A stretch of DNA of 64,000 nt from Oceanobacillus polygoni (GCF_008304605.1 NZ_PIJY01000016.1:46832-110831), one strand, 5' to 3'. Shown: positions 8,980 to 18,553, counted from the first letter of the stretch. Numbers and translations: made by a program. Notes: generated by a model from the sequence alone, not told the origin.

Positions 8980-9744
8980 GTGACTTATTATGTTGACTTA
9001 AACAGTGATTTAGGAGAAAGCTTTGGCGCGTTTAAAATTGGTCAGGATGATCTCGTGATGAACTATATTTCTTCAGCAAATATTGCATGTGGTTTCCATG
9101 CAGGTGATTATAATGTGATGCAGCATACGGTGAAAAAAGCGTCAGAAAAAAAGGTGGGAATTGGCGCACATCCAGGACTTCTGGATTTAATCGGATTTGG
9201 CCGTCGTCCAATGAAAATAGATCCACAGGAGGTTTATAATCTTGTGATTTATCAGGTTGGATCACTTCAAGCATTTGCCCATATCAATCAAAATGAATTG
9301 AATCATGTGAAAGCGCATGGTGCATTATACAACATGGCAGGTAAAGATGCCGAAATTGCACAAGCTATCGCTGAAGCGGTTTATGCAATTAATCCAAACC
9401 TTATTTTATTTGGTCTTGCAGGCAGTGAATTGGTGAAAGCGGGGAAAAAAGCAGGCTTACCTGTTGCTGAAGAAGTTTTTGCTGATCGCACGTATCAGCC
9501 GGACGGTTCACTAACACCACGAACGCTTGCAAATGCAATGGTTGAGGATGCAAATGAAGCAGTTAGTCGTGTCATTCGCATGGTGAAAGATGGGAAAGTA
9601 GAAGCGATTGATGGTTCAGATATTGTAATCAATGTAGATACGATCTGTATTCATGGTGATGAGCCGAAGTCGTTGGAGTTCGCTAAACGATTATGTACGG
9701 CATTAACGGAGCATGGAATTATTATAAAAAGAGTAGGGAAGTAA
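8980..9744 (+). CDS. pxpA: 5-oxoprolinase subunit A (LamB/YcsF family)
   Basis: 254 residues. Signature sequences include DLNSDLGESFG near the N-terminus, ANIACGFHAGD (about 31-41), GAHPGLLDLIGFGRR (about 60-74) and VKAHGALYN (about 105-113), all typical of the LamB/YcsF family, now known as PxpA. The GTG start at 8980 is set by AAGGAGG at 8964-8970. Subunit of the cytosolic 5-oxoprolinase together with its two neighbours. The stop codon abuts the start of pxpC directly, implying coupled translation. Confidence 0.92.
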   Translation: MTYYVDLNSDLGESFGAFKIGQDDLVMNYISSANIACGFHAGDYNVMQHTVKKASEKKVGIGAHPGLLDLIGFGRRPMKIDPQEVYNLVIYQVGSLQAFAHINQNELNHVKAHGALYNMAGKDAEIAQAIAEAVYAINPNLILFGLAGSELVKAGKKAGLPVAEEVFADRTYQPDGSLTPRTLANAMVEDANEAVSRVIRMVKDGKVEAIDGSDIVINVDTICIHGDEPKSLEFAKRLCTALTEHGIIIKRVGK

Positions 9745-10710
9745 ATGAGTAATACAATTATTGAAGTTGTAAAGCCAGGACTAGCAACCTCTGTTCAGGA
9801 TCTTGGAAGAACTGGCTTTCAGCAATATGGCGTAGTTGTAGCCGGAGCAATGGATAGCTTCGCGTTACAAGTTGGAAATATTCTAGTGGGAAATCCTCGA
9901 GGTGCAGCAGGACTTGAGATTGTGATTATGGGGCCGGAGCTCCGCATACTTGAGGATACCGTAATAGCTATTTGTGGTGCTGATTTATCGCCTAAGTTAA
10001 ATGGAGAACGGATTCCCGGATGGAAATCTATTGTTGTTAGGAAAGGGCAAATTATCACTTTTGGGCAACCGCAAGACGGGGCATATGCTTATATTGCCGT
10101 GGCAGGCGGTATTGAGACCCCCGTTGTTATGGGAAGTAGATCTACTTATACAAAGGCTGCAATAGGCGGTTTTAAAGGGCGATATTTACAAAAGGGAGAT
10201 CACTTAGCTAGCCGTCCACTCAACATTTCATTAGGAAGTGTGACTGGTAGAGGGTTATCTCAGGAATTTATACCTAATTACAAGAATGCAGAAAAAATCC
10301 GTGTCATCACTGGTCCAGATCAATCTGCGTTCGAGAAAAGCTCCATCGAGCAACTTCTATCGTCCAGTTATAAAGTGTCCGCTCAATCGGATCGGATGGG
10401 ATATCGGTTAGAAGGGCCAGAACTTAATCATGTGGATGGAGCAGACATTTTATCCGATGCCGTGTTGGCTGGAACGATTCAAGTACCTGCAAATGGCCAG
10501 CCCATTATACTACTTGCTGATCGCCAAACAACGGGTGGATATACAAGGATTGCGACAGTTATTTCTATTGACCTGCCATTTGTAGCTCAGAAATTTACTG
10601 GAAGTGAATTGCAATTTGAAGCGGTGCAAGTGGAAGATGCACAAATGCTTTATGTGGAACGGGAACGATTATTGAAAAAGATTAGCTTAGGAGCGGGTCA
10701 GGTAGATTAA
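9745..10710 (+). CDS. pxpC: 5-oxoprolinase subunit C
   Basis: 321 residues; PxpC (KipA in B. subtilis) is the partner of PxpB in opening 5-oxoproline at the cost of ATP. Recognised by TSVQDLGRTGFQQYGV (about 11-26), the AGAMDSFA motif, ICGADLSPKLNG, and DRQTTGGYTRIATV near 254-267. It starts on the base after the pxpA stop. In B. subtilis the order is pxpA, ycsG, ycsI, kipI, kipA; here the same genes are shuffled into ycsG-pxpB-pxpA-pxpC-ycsI and the IclR-type kipR gene is absent. Confidence 0.92.
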   Translation: MSNTIIEVVKPGLATSVQDLGRTGFQQYGVVVAGAMDSFALQVGNILVGNPRGAAGLEIVIMGPELRILEDTVIAICGADLSPKLNGERIPGWKSIVVRKGQIITFGQPQDGAYAYIAVAGGIETPVVMGSRSTYTKAAIGGFKGRYLQKGDHLASRPLNISLGSVTGRGLSQEFIPNYKNAEKIRVITGPDQSAFEKSSIEQLLSSSYKVSAQSDRMGYRLEGPELNHVDGADILSDAVLAGTIQVPANGQPIILLADRQTTGGYTRIATVISIDLPFVAQKFTGSELQFEAVQVEDAQMLYVERERLLKKISLGAGQVD

Positions 10711-10814
10711 TTACTTGAACGTCTATTGGATGAATGTCTTATCGATATGATTGCATGTTTTAAGGTGAATGAAAAGAATTGTATAGTATGATGAATGTAT
10801 TTAGGAGGGCTCGT

Positions 10815-11594
10815 ATGAATGAACAGGTAAGTGAAATTCGAAAGATGATTCGAACAGGAGAATGGGCGAAACCAACTACAGGACTTGCTCCAGGGTATAC
10901 ACAGGCAAATCTTGTGATTCTACCGCAAAAATATGCTTACGACTTTTTATTGTTCTGTATTCGAAACCCGAAAACCTGTCCGCTAATTGAAGTTACGGAT
11001 GTAGGTTCGTCTATACCACAAAAGACTGCACCAAATGGAGATATTAAAACCGATCTTCCAAAATATCGTATCTATCGTGACGGAGAATTTGTAGAGGAAG
11101 TTACAGATATAACATCTTATTGGCAGGATGACTTTGTTTCATTCCTTATCGGCTGCAGTTTTACATTTGAAAAGCCGCTGCTCGAAAACGGAATTCCAAT
11201 TCGATATATCGAAGAAGGTCGTAATGTTTCCATGTATAAAACGAATATAGCCTGTGAAGCAGCTGGTGTATTTCACGGTCCGGTGGTCGTTAGCATGCGA
11301 CCGATGAAGCCTGCAGAAGCAATCCGGGCAACACAAATTACATCAAGGTTTCCTTCCGTTCATGGTGCACCAATTCATATTGGTGATCCGAATTTAATCG
11401 GAATTGATGACATTGATAACCCGGATTTTGGGGATGCTGTAACGATTCATGAAGATGAGGTTCCTGTATTTTGGGGATGCGGTGTTACTCCACAGGCGGC
11501 TGTTATGGCAAGCAAACCTGAATTGGTAATTACACATGCACCTGGACATATGTTTATAACAGATGTGAAAGATGAAGAACATGCAGTGATTTAG
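10815..11594 (+). CDS. ycsI: YcsI-family hydro-lyase / D-glutamate cyclase-like protein
   Basis: About 259 residues. Family features: AKPTTGLAPGYTQANLVILP near the N-terminus, the SFLIGCSFTFE segment, MRPMKPAEA, and the C-terminal VFWGCGVTPQAA and THAPGHMFITD. The family was long annotated as putative hydro-lyase; the same domain in the mitochondrial DGLUCY protein converts D-glutamate to 5-oxo-D-proline. With 5-oxoprolinase next door, a role in producing or dealing with oxoproline from D-glutamate is reasonable but inferred. ATG at 10815 behind AGGAGG is preferred to earlier in-frame codons. Last gene of the cluster, followed by a terminator. Confidence 0.85.
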   Translation: MNEQVSEIRKMIRTGEWAKPTTGLAPGYTQANLVILPQKYAYDFLLFCIRNPKTCPLIEVTDVGSSIPQKTAPNGDIKTDLPKYRIYRDGEFVEEVTDITSYWQDDFVSFLIGCSFTFEKPLLENGIPIRYIEEGRNVSMYKTNIACEAAGVFHGPVVVSMRPMKPAEAIRATQITSRFPSVHGAPIHIGDPNLIGIDDIDNPDFGDAVTIHEDEVPVFWGCGVTPQAAVMASKPELVITHAPGHMFITDVKDEEHAVI

Positions 11595-11624
11595 TTTGCG
11601 AATATAATTTTAAAGGGCATTTTC

Positions 11625-11672
11625 AAACAGCTTATCTCGGATAATTTACTATTCCAGATAAGCTGTTTTATT
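11625..11672 (+). terminator. Terminator of the 5-oxoproline cluster
   Basis: AAACAGCTTATCT pairs with AGATAAGCTGTTT, then TATTAT. Located about 30 bases after ycsI. Confidence 0.75.
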
Positions 11673-11788
11673 ATACCTAAATTGGGTTTACCCTCAAAAT
11701 AGAATGCATATCCACACTGTTAAGCTATGGACGAATTGAAAAAACTATGGAAGAATAAGGGTTAATATATTGTGTAGGAGATTTTACG

Positions 11789-13207
11789 ATGAAAAATATG
11801 ATTAACTGGTGTTTAACGCTTTCTATTATTACGTTTACAGTTTTGCATTTCGTTACATATTTTTATGAAAATGAATGGCTGTTAAGAATACTTTCCATTA
11901 GTGGAATGGGAATTTTTACATTCACGGTGGTCAGATACACACCACCAAAGATAAAAATGCCTTCTTCATTGTTTGTTATTGGCTTTATCATTTTATTATT
12001 CTCTGACACATCTTTAATAGAAGGGTTTTGGAATGGGTTTCTGCAAATGCGAAATATCATTGGGCTCCTTGTCATTGTGCCGATGATTAGCTGGGTGCTT
12101 CGTGAAGAGCCGTTTCTGGAAGCAATTATGGGATTTGGTCATCGCTTCTTGAATACGAGTCGCAAATTTTACTTTGGTATGATTTCATTTACACAAATAA
12201 TTGCTTATTTTTTGCTGTTCGGATCGATTACGATGATGTACCAGTTTGTAAATATGATTTTAAAAGATGAAAAAGGAGAAGCGTGGGAGCATTTTAAAGG
12301 AACTGCTCTTTTACGTGGATTTTCGCTGTCTGTGCTTTGGGTTATTAGCATTCCTAGCTTTGCTTATGTTGTAGAGACGATGAATGCTTCATTAGGACTA
12401 TCTATTGTTCAAGGGTTGATTATTTCGATAGGTGGAATTTTTGTTGCACTTCTATTTTCAAAATCGGAAGAAAAGAAGTATGGGGTAAATTTGACTGCTG
12501 GATTGAAAACGGAAATTGCAGAACTTCTAAGCCATACTTCAAATAAAAAGGTTATGCACCGCAATGTGAAAGAATTTATTGTCCTGTTTATTTCATTATT
12601 CGGTTCTATTTTCATATTGAATTTTCTCGTCACAATGGAATTACTTGTATTAATTCCATTGGTCGTTATGATTTGGATTATGGTTTATTACATGATTAAA
12701 GGTCGAATGAACAAATTGTTTGATTTAGCGAAAAGCTATGTGAAAACCGATATGGCTAAGCAATCCTATCAACTTTGTGTCATGCTTGGAGCTGGAATAT
12801 TAATTTTCGCGCTTAATCAAACTGTATTTGCAAGCTACGTCGTGAACGGGATTTATTCCTTACAGGAAATAATACCATTTTTAAATGTATTGTATTTCCT
12901 GCCGATTATGGTAATCCTATTAGGGTTTGTCGCACTAGGCCCACTAACCGTGATGGTTTTGGTAGCTGGTATATTACAAAGCATTCACCTCCCGTATCCT
13001 CCAGAGTTAATCGTATTGGCAATTACGTTAGGCAGCTCTATTTCAATTTTGCTCTCGCCAGTGATTATGCCGATTATTATGCTAAGTGGGCAAAATGGAT
13101 TAAGTGGCTTTAAGAATGGGATTCAATATAATTGGAAGTTTGCTGTTGTGATGTATGTGTTGGTGATGGGATATGTACAGGTAAGGGTTTATTTGGAGAG
13201 TTTTTAG
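11789..13207 (+). CDS. Polytopic membrane protein, possible permease, function unknown
   Basis: 472 residues with roughly 11-12 hydrophobic segments and one longer loop around 228-260. I do not recognise the family with certainty. Features that suggest a transporter are the duplicated layout of two hydrophobic halves separated by a hydrophilic loop and a C-terminal LGSSISILLSPVIMP followed by GQNGLSGF, reminiscent of ion-transporter superfamily re-entrant hairpins. ATG at 11789 follows TAGGAG. It stands alone between a terminator and the pantothenate genes, with no regulator or enzyme partner to suggest a substrate. Confidence 0.6.
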   Translation: MKNMINWCLTLSIITFTVLHFVTYFYENEWLLRILSISGMGIFTFTVVRYTPPKIKMPSSLFVIGFIILLFSDTSLIEGFWNGFLQMRNIIGLLVIVPMISWVLREEPFLEAIMGFGHRFLNTSRKFYFGMISFTQIIAYFLLFGSITMMYQFVNMILKDEKGEAWEHFKGTALLRGFSLSVLWVISIPSFAYVVETMNASLGLSIVQGLIISIGGIFVALLFSKSEEKKYGVNLTAGLKTEIAELLSHTSNKKVMHRNVKEFIVLFISLFGSIFILNFLVTMELLVLIPLVVMIWIMVYYMIKGRMNKLFDLAKSYVKTDMAKQSYQLCVMLGAGILIFALNQTVFASYVVNGIYSLQEIIPFLNVLYFLPIMVILLGFVALGPLTVMVLVAGILQSIHLPYPPELIVLAITLGSSISILLSPVIMPIIMLSGQNGLSGFKNGIQYNWKFAVVMYVLVMGYVQVRVYLESF

Positions 13208-13306
13208 TTTGTTAAGTTGGACCTACACACATGACCGCAGTAAAACATGGACGTTGAATGAGGTTCAATTTAAATAATTTCTCTACTATCTTCCATTACT
13301 TTATTG

Positions 13307-13312
13307 TATAAT
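13307..13312 (+). promoter_or_regulatory. Candidate -10 element of panBCD
   Basis: TATAAT about 55 bases upstream of panB; no good -35 at the right distance. Weak support. Confidence 0.3.
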
Positions 13313-13365
13313 GATTTACAATTCGACAAATACCATTACTTTTATTGCAACGGGGGGCTTTTATT

Positions 13366-14196
13366 GTGCTAAATGTTATAGATCTTAGAAAGATGAAAGC
13401 GAATAAGGACAAGATTACAATGGTTACAGCTTATGATTATCCTTCTGCTAAACATGCAGAACAATCTGGTATAGATATGATTCTTGTTGGTGACTCTTTA
13501 GGGATGGTTGTACTTGGTTATGATTCAACGGTTCAGGTTAAAGTAGATGATATGATCCATCATGGGAAAGCTGTGAGGCGTGGTTCACCAAACACATTCA
13601 CTGTAGTTGATATGCCTTTTATGTCCTATCATCTTTCTTTGGAAGACTCCTTACGCAATGCAGCTAGAATTTTTCAAGAAACAAATGCTCAAGCAATAAA
13701 AGTAGAAGGGGCATCGGATGAGATCCTGATTTTAATCCAACGATTATCGGAAGCTGGAATACCAGTTGTAGCTCATTTAGGTTTGACTCCACAGTCTGTC
13801 AATGTACTTGGTGGATTCAAAGTTCAAGGGAAGGACAAAGCTCAAGCAAAACAACTATTAGCTGATGCGAAAAAAGTGACGGAGCACGGAGCAGTTGCCC
13901 TTGTCTTGGAGTGTATTCCTAAAGAATTAGCTGAAATAATTACAGATTCCATTGAAATCCCAACTGTTGGGATTGGAGCGGGAGTGAATTGTGACGGTCA
14001 AGTTCTTGTTTATCATGATATTATGAAATATGGTGTCGACCGATTACCTAAATTTGTTAACCCTTATAGTGATTTTAATACAATTGGAAGAGAAGCAGTA
14101 TCGGCCTATATTTCGGATGTAAAACAGGAAAGATTCCCTGCAGATGAACATTCTTTTTTTATAAAAGATGAGCGTATACTACCTGAGAAAGAATAA
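13366..14196 (+). CDS. panB: 3-methyl-2-oxobutanoate hydroxymethyltransferase
   Basis: About 276 residues. First committed step of pantothenate synthesis: transfers a hydroxymethyl group from methylenetetrahydrofolate to ketoisovalerate. Recognised by [36 protein letters not shown] with the metal-binding Asp, [19 protein letters not shown], and [10 protein letters not shown]. The GTG at 13366 aligns with the usual N-terminus and has a G-rich stretch upstream. It leads the panB-panC-panD operon, spaced 12 bases from panC. Confidence 0.95.
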   Translation: MLNVIDLRKMKANKDKITMVTAYDYPSAKHAEQSGIDMILVGDSLGMVVLGYDSTVQVKVDDMIHHGKAVRRGSPNTFTVVDMPFMSYHLSLEDSLRNAARIFQETNAQAIKVEGASDEILILIQRLSEAGIPVVAHLGLTPQSVNVLGGFKVQGKDKAQAKQLLADAKKVTEHGAVALVLECIPKELAEIITDSIEIPTVGIGAGVNCDGQVLVYHDIMKYGVDRLPKFVNPYSDFNTIGREAVSAYISDVKQERFPADEHSFFIKDERILPEKE

Positions 14197-14208
14197 GGTG
14201 AGAAGTCA

Positions 14209-15078
14209 ATGGAAGTAATTCGTACCATACAAGAGATGAAACAATTATGTAAAAAATATAAAGAGAAGCAGCTAGGTTTTGTTGCAACAATGGGATTTCT
14301 CCATGATGGACATCTTAGTTTAATGAGAGAAGCAAAACAAGAAAATGATATCGTAGTTTCTAGTATCTTTGTTAATCCATTGCAATTTGGACCTAATGAC
14401 GATTATGAAACTTATCCTAGAGACGAAGACAGAGATACACTTCTTGCTGAACAAGCAGGAGTCGATATTTTGTTTATCCCGACACCTACTGAAATGTATC
14501 CTAACCCAATGATGATACAAATGGGAATAGAAAAACGGACGGATGTGCTATGTGGTCGCTCTCGTCCGGGACATTTTAACGGGGTTCTTACAGTACTAAC
14601 AAAATTATTCCATATTATTTCTCCCGATAAAGTATATTTTGGCTTGAAAGATGCACAACAAGTAGCAGTAGTTGATGCGCTCATAGCAGATTTAAATTTT
14701 CCAACTGAGTTAGTTGGTATGCCAACAGTCAGAGAAGCGGATGGACTAGCGAAAAGCAGCCGTAATGTTAACTTAAAGGAAAGTGAAAGAAAAGAAGCCC
14801 TTTGGATTTACAAATCCTTACAAAAAGGATATCAATTAATTCAAAACGGGGAAAAAGATCCGAAAAAAGTAATCGATGAAGTTATAAAGACACTGGAAAG
14901 TAATGTCTCTGGAAAAATTGATTATGTGGAATTGTTAAGCTACCCTTCATTGGAAAAAGTTTCAACCATTAACCAACCCGTGATTCTTGCAACTGCAGTT
15001 TATTATGAACAGGCGAGACTAATCGATAATCTGCTCCTTAACGAAAATGGAGAACGGATTGATCGTTATATTAACTAG
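14209..15078 (+). CDS. panC: Pantothenate synthetase
   Basis: 289 residues, normal length. Joins pantoate and beta-alanine using ATP via a pantoyl-adenylate. Nucleotidyltransferase motifs are visible: [12 protein letters not shown] (about 29-40; HxGH-type) and the KMSKS-like KSSRNVNL (about 183-190), plus [14 protein letters not shown] and [15 protein letters not shown]. The HxGH motif reads MGFLHDGH where MGALHxGH is usual. ATG at 14209 follows AAGGTGAG. 11 bases separate it from panD. Confidence 0.95.
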   Translation: MEVIRTIQEMKQLCKKYKEKQLGFVATMGFLHDGHLSLMREAKQENDIVVSSIFVNPLQFGPNDDYETYPRDEDRDTLLAEQAGVDILFIPTPTEMYPNPMMIQMGIEKRTDVLCGRSRPGHFNGVLTVLTKLFHIISPDKVYFGLKDAQQVAVVDALIADLNFPTELVGMPTVREADGLAKSSRNVNLKESERKEALWIYKSLQKGYQLIQNGEKDPKKVIDEVIKTLESNVSGKIDYVELLSYPSLEKVSTINQPVILATAVYYEQARLIDNLLLNENGERIDRYIN

Positions 15079-15089
15079 GAGGAAAGAGT

Positions 15090-15479
15090 ATGTTTCGTAC
15101 GATGATGAAAAGTAAAATTCACCGTGCACGGGTGACCGAAGCCGATTTGAATTATATAGGTAGTGTTACCATTGATCAAGATATATTAGATCAAGTAAAT
15201 ATTCTGCCTCATGAAAAAGTACAGATAGTCAATAACAATAATGGAGCACGTCTTGAAACTTATGTAATTCCTGGTGATCGAGGATCAGGTGTTATTTGTC
15301 TTAATGGAGCTGCAGCTAGGCTTGTTCAAAAAGACGACATCGTTATTATTGTTTCTTATGCACTTGTTTCCGAAGATGAGCTAGATTCCCATCAACCAAT
15401 CGTTGCTATTATGAATGAAAATAATGAAGTAATAGAGCTTTTGGAAGAGGAACCGCCATTGACGAAGTTAGAAATCTAA
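15090..15479 (+). CDS. panD: Aspartate 1-decarboxylase
   Basis: 129 residues. Makes beta-alanine from L-aspartate. The proenzyme cuts itself between Gly24 and Ser25 (YIGSV), turning Ser25 into the pyruvoyl cofactor; that site is intact, as are ARVTEADL before it and the [17 protein letters not shown] segment (conserved Asn/Gly). ATG at 15090 follows AGGAGG. Last gene of the operon; a strong terminator starts right after the stop. Confidence 0.95.
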   Translation: MFRTMMKSKIHRARVTEADLNYIGSVTIDQDILDQVNILPHEKVQIVNNNNGARLETYVIPGDRGSGVICLNGAAARLVQKDDIVIIVSYALVSEDELDSHQPIVAIMNENNEVIELLEEEPPLTKLEI

Positions 15480-15480
15480 T

Positions 15481-15518
15481 AAAAAACAGTCTAAATCTTA
15501 GAATTAGACTGTTTTTTA
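15481..15518. terminator. Bidirectional terminator between panD and ketopantoate reductase gene
   Basis: AAAAAACAGTCTAA pairs with TTAGACTGTTTTTT. Both flanks have the A/T runs needed, so it serves the two convergent genes. Confidence 0.85.
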
Positions 15519-15522
15519 TTGC

Positions 15523-16464
15523 TTAACGAACAATTTTCGAATAACTATTTTCAATGACTTTTACGAGATTCAGGATCATATCATTATAGGGAGTTGGTAT
15601 ACCATAGCGCTGTCCTTCTTTTGCAATCGCTCCATTAATTGCCTCTATTTCTGTTTTCCTTTGATTAAGGATATCCGATAACATCGAAGATATATTCATA
15701 CTAATTTCTGTTTCTCCAATTCGAATACATTCTGTAACGGGATCCGAATATAGTAGGGGGATTCTCTTTACCTTTGCAATTTGAACTGCTTCATCAACTA
15801 GTTTTTCTAAGAGGATTTTTCCTTCATCGGTGAGGATCGTATCACCATTTCTTAGTCTAGTAACTGCTGTCAATCCGTTATAAGCTATATTTACCAGTAA
15901 TTTACTCCAAATAATTGCCTCAACATTTGCTGATACTTCTGTTTTTAAGCCACTCTTAGAAAAAATCGTTGCAATCTTATAAAGTAAATCATTGTGTTTA
16001 TCGAGTTGATCGGAACCAATGAACGTTGTTCCCCAAGCACGATGCAAGATGACACCAGCTTTATCTATACTTGCACCCGCCCATGTTCCCCCTACAAAGA
16101 CTTCATTTTCAGATGTGAGTTTATGGATCGTTTCCTTATTTCCAATCCCATTTTGCAACGTAAGAATTGGTGCATTACTATGAATAGATGGTAGTAAATT
16201 TTTCAGTACAATTTCAGTTGCAAAAGTTTTAATTAAAACGAGTATGAGATCATATTCTCTCGTTAATTCATTAGGGTTAGTAATAATAGGAAACTTGATG
16301 TTAGAAGAATTTCCATCTATATCAACTATCGTTAATCCATCTTTCTGTATTGCTTTTACATGATCATTAAGTCGATTGAATATTGTTACATCTACCCCGT
16401 TTTGTTTGAGTTTTCCCGCAAATAAACTCCCCATGGCACCTGAGCCAACAATTAATATTCTCAT
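15523..16464 (-). CDS. 2-dehydropantoate 2-reductase family protein (ApbA/PanE)
   Basis: 313 residues. NADPH-dependent reduction of ketopantoate to pantoate is the family reaction. N-terminal Rossmann motif GSGAMGSLFAGKL (7-19), conserved TLQNGIGNKE (about 103-112) and the catalytic-helix region SKLLVNIAYNGLTAVTRL (about 186-203) with Lys and Asn in the expected places. It is convergent with panBCD, which lacks its own panE, so it could supply pantoate for this pathway; however, the family has paralogues with other 2-oxoacid substrates and IlvC can also do the step. ATG at 16464 has AGGAG upstream. Confidence 0.85.
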   Translation of the reverse strand: MRILIVGSGAMGSLFAGKLKQNGVDVTIFNRLNDHVKAIQKDGLTIVDIDGNSSNIKFPIITNPNELTREYDLILVLIKTFATEIVLKNLLPSIHSNAPILTLQNGIGNKETIHKLTSENEVFVGGTWAGASIDKAGVILHRAWGTTFIGSDQLDKHNDLLYKIATIFSKSGLKTEVSANVEAIIWSKLLVNIAYNGLTAVTRLRNGDTILTDEGKILLEKLVDEAVQIAKVKRIPLLYSDPVTECIRIGETEISMNISSMLSDILNQRKTEIEAINGAIAKEGQRYGIPTPYNDMILNLVKVIENSYSKIVR

Positions 16465-16628
16465 TTTGAATTAGCTCCTTTATAGGACAAGGTTCGTCCC
16501 ATTTTAGCTTTATTTTATCATGATTTGAAGTGGATTTAGATAGTGGCTCACCATTTCTTCTCATAAATTGTACGGGTCAGTTTGCTAATTTGAGCCGGCG
16601 CAATTTTAGTTGAAAAGAAAAAACTTTA

Positions 16629-16643
16629 ATTTAAACGCTTTCT
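16629..16643. promoter_or_regulatory. cre-like site upstream of gntR
   Basis: ATTTAAACGCTTTCT has one mismatch to WTGNAANCGNWNNCW. It overlaps the region upstream of the -10 of the GntR gene, a position suited to repression by CcpA. Confidence 0.35.
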
Positions 16644-16647
16644 CCGC

Positions 16648-16667
16648 TATAATATTGTGTACAATAT
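16648..16667. promoter_or_regulatory. gntR -10 element with overlapping palindromic operator (site 1)
   Basis: TATAAT at 16648-16653 is followed at once by ATTGTGTACAAT (16654-16665), the core of ATATTG-TGTA-CAATAT. The same 12-mer class ATTGTRTMCAAT occurs directly behind the promoters at 17478 and 23489. FadR-subfamily GntR proteins bind short palindromes of this kind, so the site is read as autoregulatory. Confidence 0.6.
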
Positions 16668-16695
16668 CCGGACTTTTAGATTGGGGAAAAACCTT

Positions 16696-17349
16696 ATGAC
16701 TGACAAGATAAATTTAAGAATTGGCGATAGAGAAATGTTGCATAATCGTGTGTGTAGCGTATTAAGACAAGCAATTTTGAAAGGAGATTTTAAACCTGGC
16801 GAAAGGCTAGTTCAAACAGAGCTGGCTGATCAAATTGGAGTAAGTCGCATGCCAATAAGAGAAGCATTGCGAACACTAGAATTAGAGGGACTTATTTTAA
16901 TGGAGCCGCATAAAGGGGCAGTCGTTCGCGAGATAAAAAAAGAAGATATTCAGGAAATATATGAACTTCGCTCCATGTTAGAAGCGTTAGCATTAAAAAA
17001 AAGTATGAAGCATTTTTCAAAAGAGGATGTGGATGCTTTATCAGCATATCATCAATCCATGCTACAAACTGTATCAAATGAAGCGTATGTAGAATATAAT
17101 GCGAAATTCCATGATGTGTTAGTAAGTCGTTGTAAGAGCTCTCGTTTATTAAGTTTTATTGAAACGGTTTCCCATGGGTTTGCACTGGATACTCCGCAAA
17201 TAATACCAGGTCAAATTCAGAAATCAAATAAAGAGCATGCTGCTATTTTAGAGGCAATTGTAGAAGGTGATGCTGACAAGGCTGCAGAATTTCTTACACA
17301 GCATATCCAACGAACAGGTGAAGAATTGCTTACTACTTTAGAAAAATAA
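16696..17349 (+). CDS. GntR-family regulator, FadR-type (FCD) subfamily
   Basis: About 217 residues. N-terminal winged helix (about 10-75) with LADQIGVSRMPIREALRTLELEGLI and ...HKGAVV; C-terminal all-helical FCD domain with the metal/ligand-binding pattern ELRSMLEALAL, then YNAKFHDVLV and KEHAAILEAIVEGD (the His residues of this pattern usually hold a metal and the carboxylate effector). Such proteins commonly sense organic acids. An in-frame GTG at 16657 lies inside the operator; ATG 16696 is preferred. It sits just upstream of the CitE operon; its likely operator recurs at two more promoters. Confidence 0.85.
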   Translation: MTDKINLRIGDREMLHNRVCSVLRQAILKGDFKPGERLVQTELADQIGVSRMPIREALRTLELEGLILMEPHKGAVVREIKKEDIQEIYELRSMLEALALKKSMKHFSKEDVDALSAYHQSMLQTVSNEAYVEYNAKFHDVLVSRCKSSRLLSFIETVSHGFALDTPQIIPGQIQKSNKEHAAILEAIVEGDADKAAEFLTQHIQRTGEELLTTLEK

Positions 17350-17360
17350 AGTAAGGTATG

Positions 17361-17388
17361 CCCCCCATTATCTAGTTGGGGGGTTATT
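17361..17388 (+). terminator. Terminator after gntR
   Basis: CCCCCCA pairs with TTGGGGGG around TTATCTAG, followed by a short T-rich tail. Confidence 0.65.
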
Positions 17389-17477
17389 TAGTATACGAAT
17401 AATTAGTTTTATGACGTAGGTTACAATATACCTTTAACAAACCATCACATACTAAAGTAAAAATTCTAAAAAATGTG

Positions 17478-17524
17478 TTTACAAATTCAGAATGTTATAC
17501 TATTATTAAAATTGTATCCAATAT
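17478..17524 (+). promoter_or_regulatory. Promoter and GntR-type operator (site 2) of the CitE operon
   Basis: TTTACA (17478-17483), 17 bases, TATTAT (17501-17506), then ATTGTATCCAAT at 17511-17522. The palindrome sits where transcription should start, so binding would block it. The architecture is nearly identical to that upstream of the MmgE/PrpD gene. The rest of the 304-base gap holds nothing else convincing. Confidence 0.6.
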
Positions 17525-17653
17525 CCAATATTCAAAATTATAATAGAAAGCGTTTACGATGGAGGTTAGAAAAAGAAGTGATCGCACCTATTGAGGATTT
17601 ACTATGAATTGTACTTCTTATAAGAAAAGAGTTAAGAACGGAGGGGAGCTTCG

Positions 17654-18505
17654 ATGTATAGATCATGGTTGTTTGTACCTGGTAACCAGGAAAAATATTT
17701 ATATAAAGCAAAAGAATTGTCGGCAGATGTGATCATCTATGATTTGGAAGACGCTGTGCCGATTGAGCGTAAAAAGTCTTCTAGAATAAAAGTTAATAAG
17801 GCAATAAATGAAACTAGAGGGCAAGTGAGTTTTGTAAGGGTAAATGCTCCTGCGACACCATATTTTATAGATGATTTAAATGGAATTATAGGAGAGAATC
17901 TTTCAGGAATCGTATTACCTAAGGTCAACCAGACGGATGACATTGTGATTGCAGATTACTTGCTTGGACAACTGGAAAGAAAACACAACCTAGCAAAAGG
18001 CACCTTTTCTATTATTCCACTTATCGAAACAGCCCTTGGGGTTTATAATGTCCATGAAATTGCTCAGGCAAGTGAACGAATTTTGTGTCTTTGTTTTGGA
18101 GCAGAAGATTTCATGCTCGATTTAAATATTGAACAAAATGGACAGCAACCTGAATTAACGTATGCTCGTTCTAAATTGGTGATTGCTTCCAGACTAGCTG
18201 GAAAGGAAGCACCAATTGATTCTGTTTACACAAATTTTCAAGATGTTAAAGGATTAGAAGAGGAAGCCCAAGTTGCAAAACAGTCGGGGTTTCAGGGTAA
18301 ACTTGTTATTCATCCGAATCAAATTGAGGTTGTGAATGAGGTTTTTTACCCAACTACAGCACAAATTGAAGAAGCCCAAAAAATTGTAGCATTGTATAAC
18401 CGGTCTTTAGAAAGAGGGGAAGGCGCTATTCAGTTTGGTGGAAAAATGATCGATGTTCCTGTTGCTGAACGAGCGAGAAAAATACTTTCCTACGTGGAAT
18501 TCTAA
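17654..18505 (+). CDS. HpcH/HpaI (CitE-like) CoA-ester lyase
   Basis: 283 residues. TIM-barrel lyases of this family cleave or form 3-hydroxyacyl-CoA esters such as malyl-CoA or citramalyl-CoA. Seen: RSWLFVPGN at the N-terminus, YDLEDAVP with the Mg-binding acidic pair (about 30-37), VRVNAP, LPKVN, IPLIETALGV (catalytic Glu) and CFGAEDFMLDL with the second metal Asp (about 149-159), and KLVIHPNQIEVVN. First gene of a four-gene operon with CoA-transferase, MaoC hydratase and acyl-CoA dehydrogenase; M. tuberculosis Rv2498c, a citramalyl-CoA lyase, also sits beside MaoC and FadE genes. Substrate here is inferred. Confidence 0.88.
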   Translation: MYRSWLFVPGNQEKYLYKAKELSADVIIYDLEDAVPIERKKSSRIKVNKAINETRGQVSFVRVNAPATPYFIDDLNGIIGENLSGIVLPKVNQTDDIVIADYLLGQLERKHNLAKGTFSIIPLIETALGVYNVHEIAQASERILCLCFGAEDFMLDLNIEQNGQQPELTYARSKLVIASRLAGKEAPIDSVYTNFQDVKGLEEEAQVAKQSGFQGKLVIHPNQIEVVNEVFYPTTAQIEEAQKIVALYNRSLERGEGAIQFGGKMIDVPVAERARKILSYVEF

Positions 18506-18553
18506 CATCGTAGTATTACTGATTGACATGTAATAAATTGGAGGAGGAACACA

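Noticed and set aside
13208..13365. Riboswitch or T-box upstream of panBCD
   Set aside because: No conserved leader motif or large structured element is visible in the 158 bases.
17544..17558. cre-like sequence in the leader of the CitE operon
   Set aside because: TAGAAAGCGTTTACG departs from the consensus at two fixed positions; noted but not annotated as a site.
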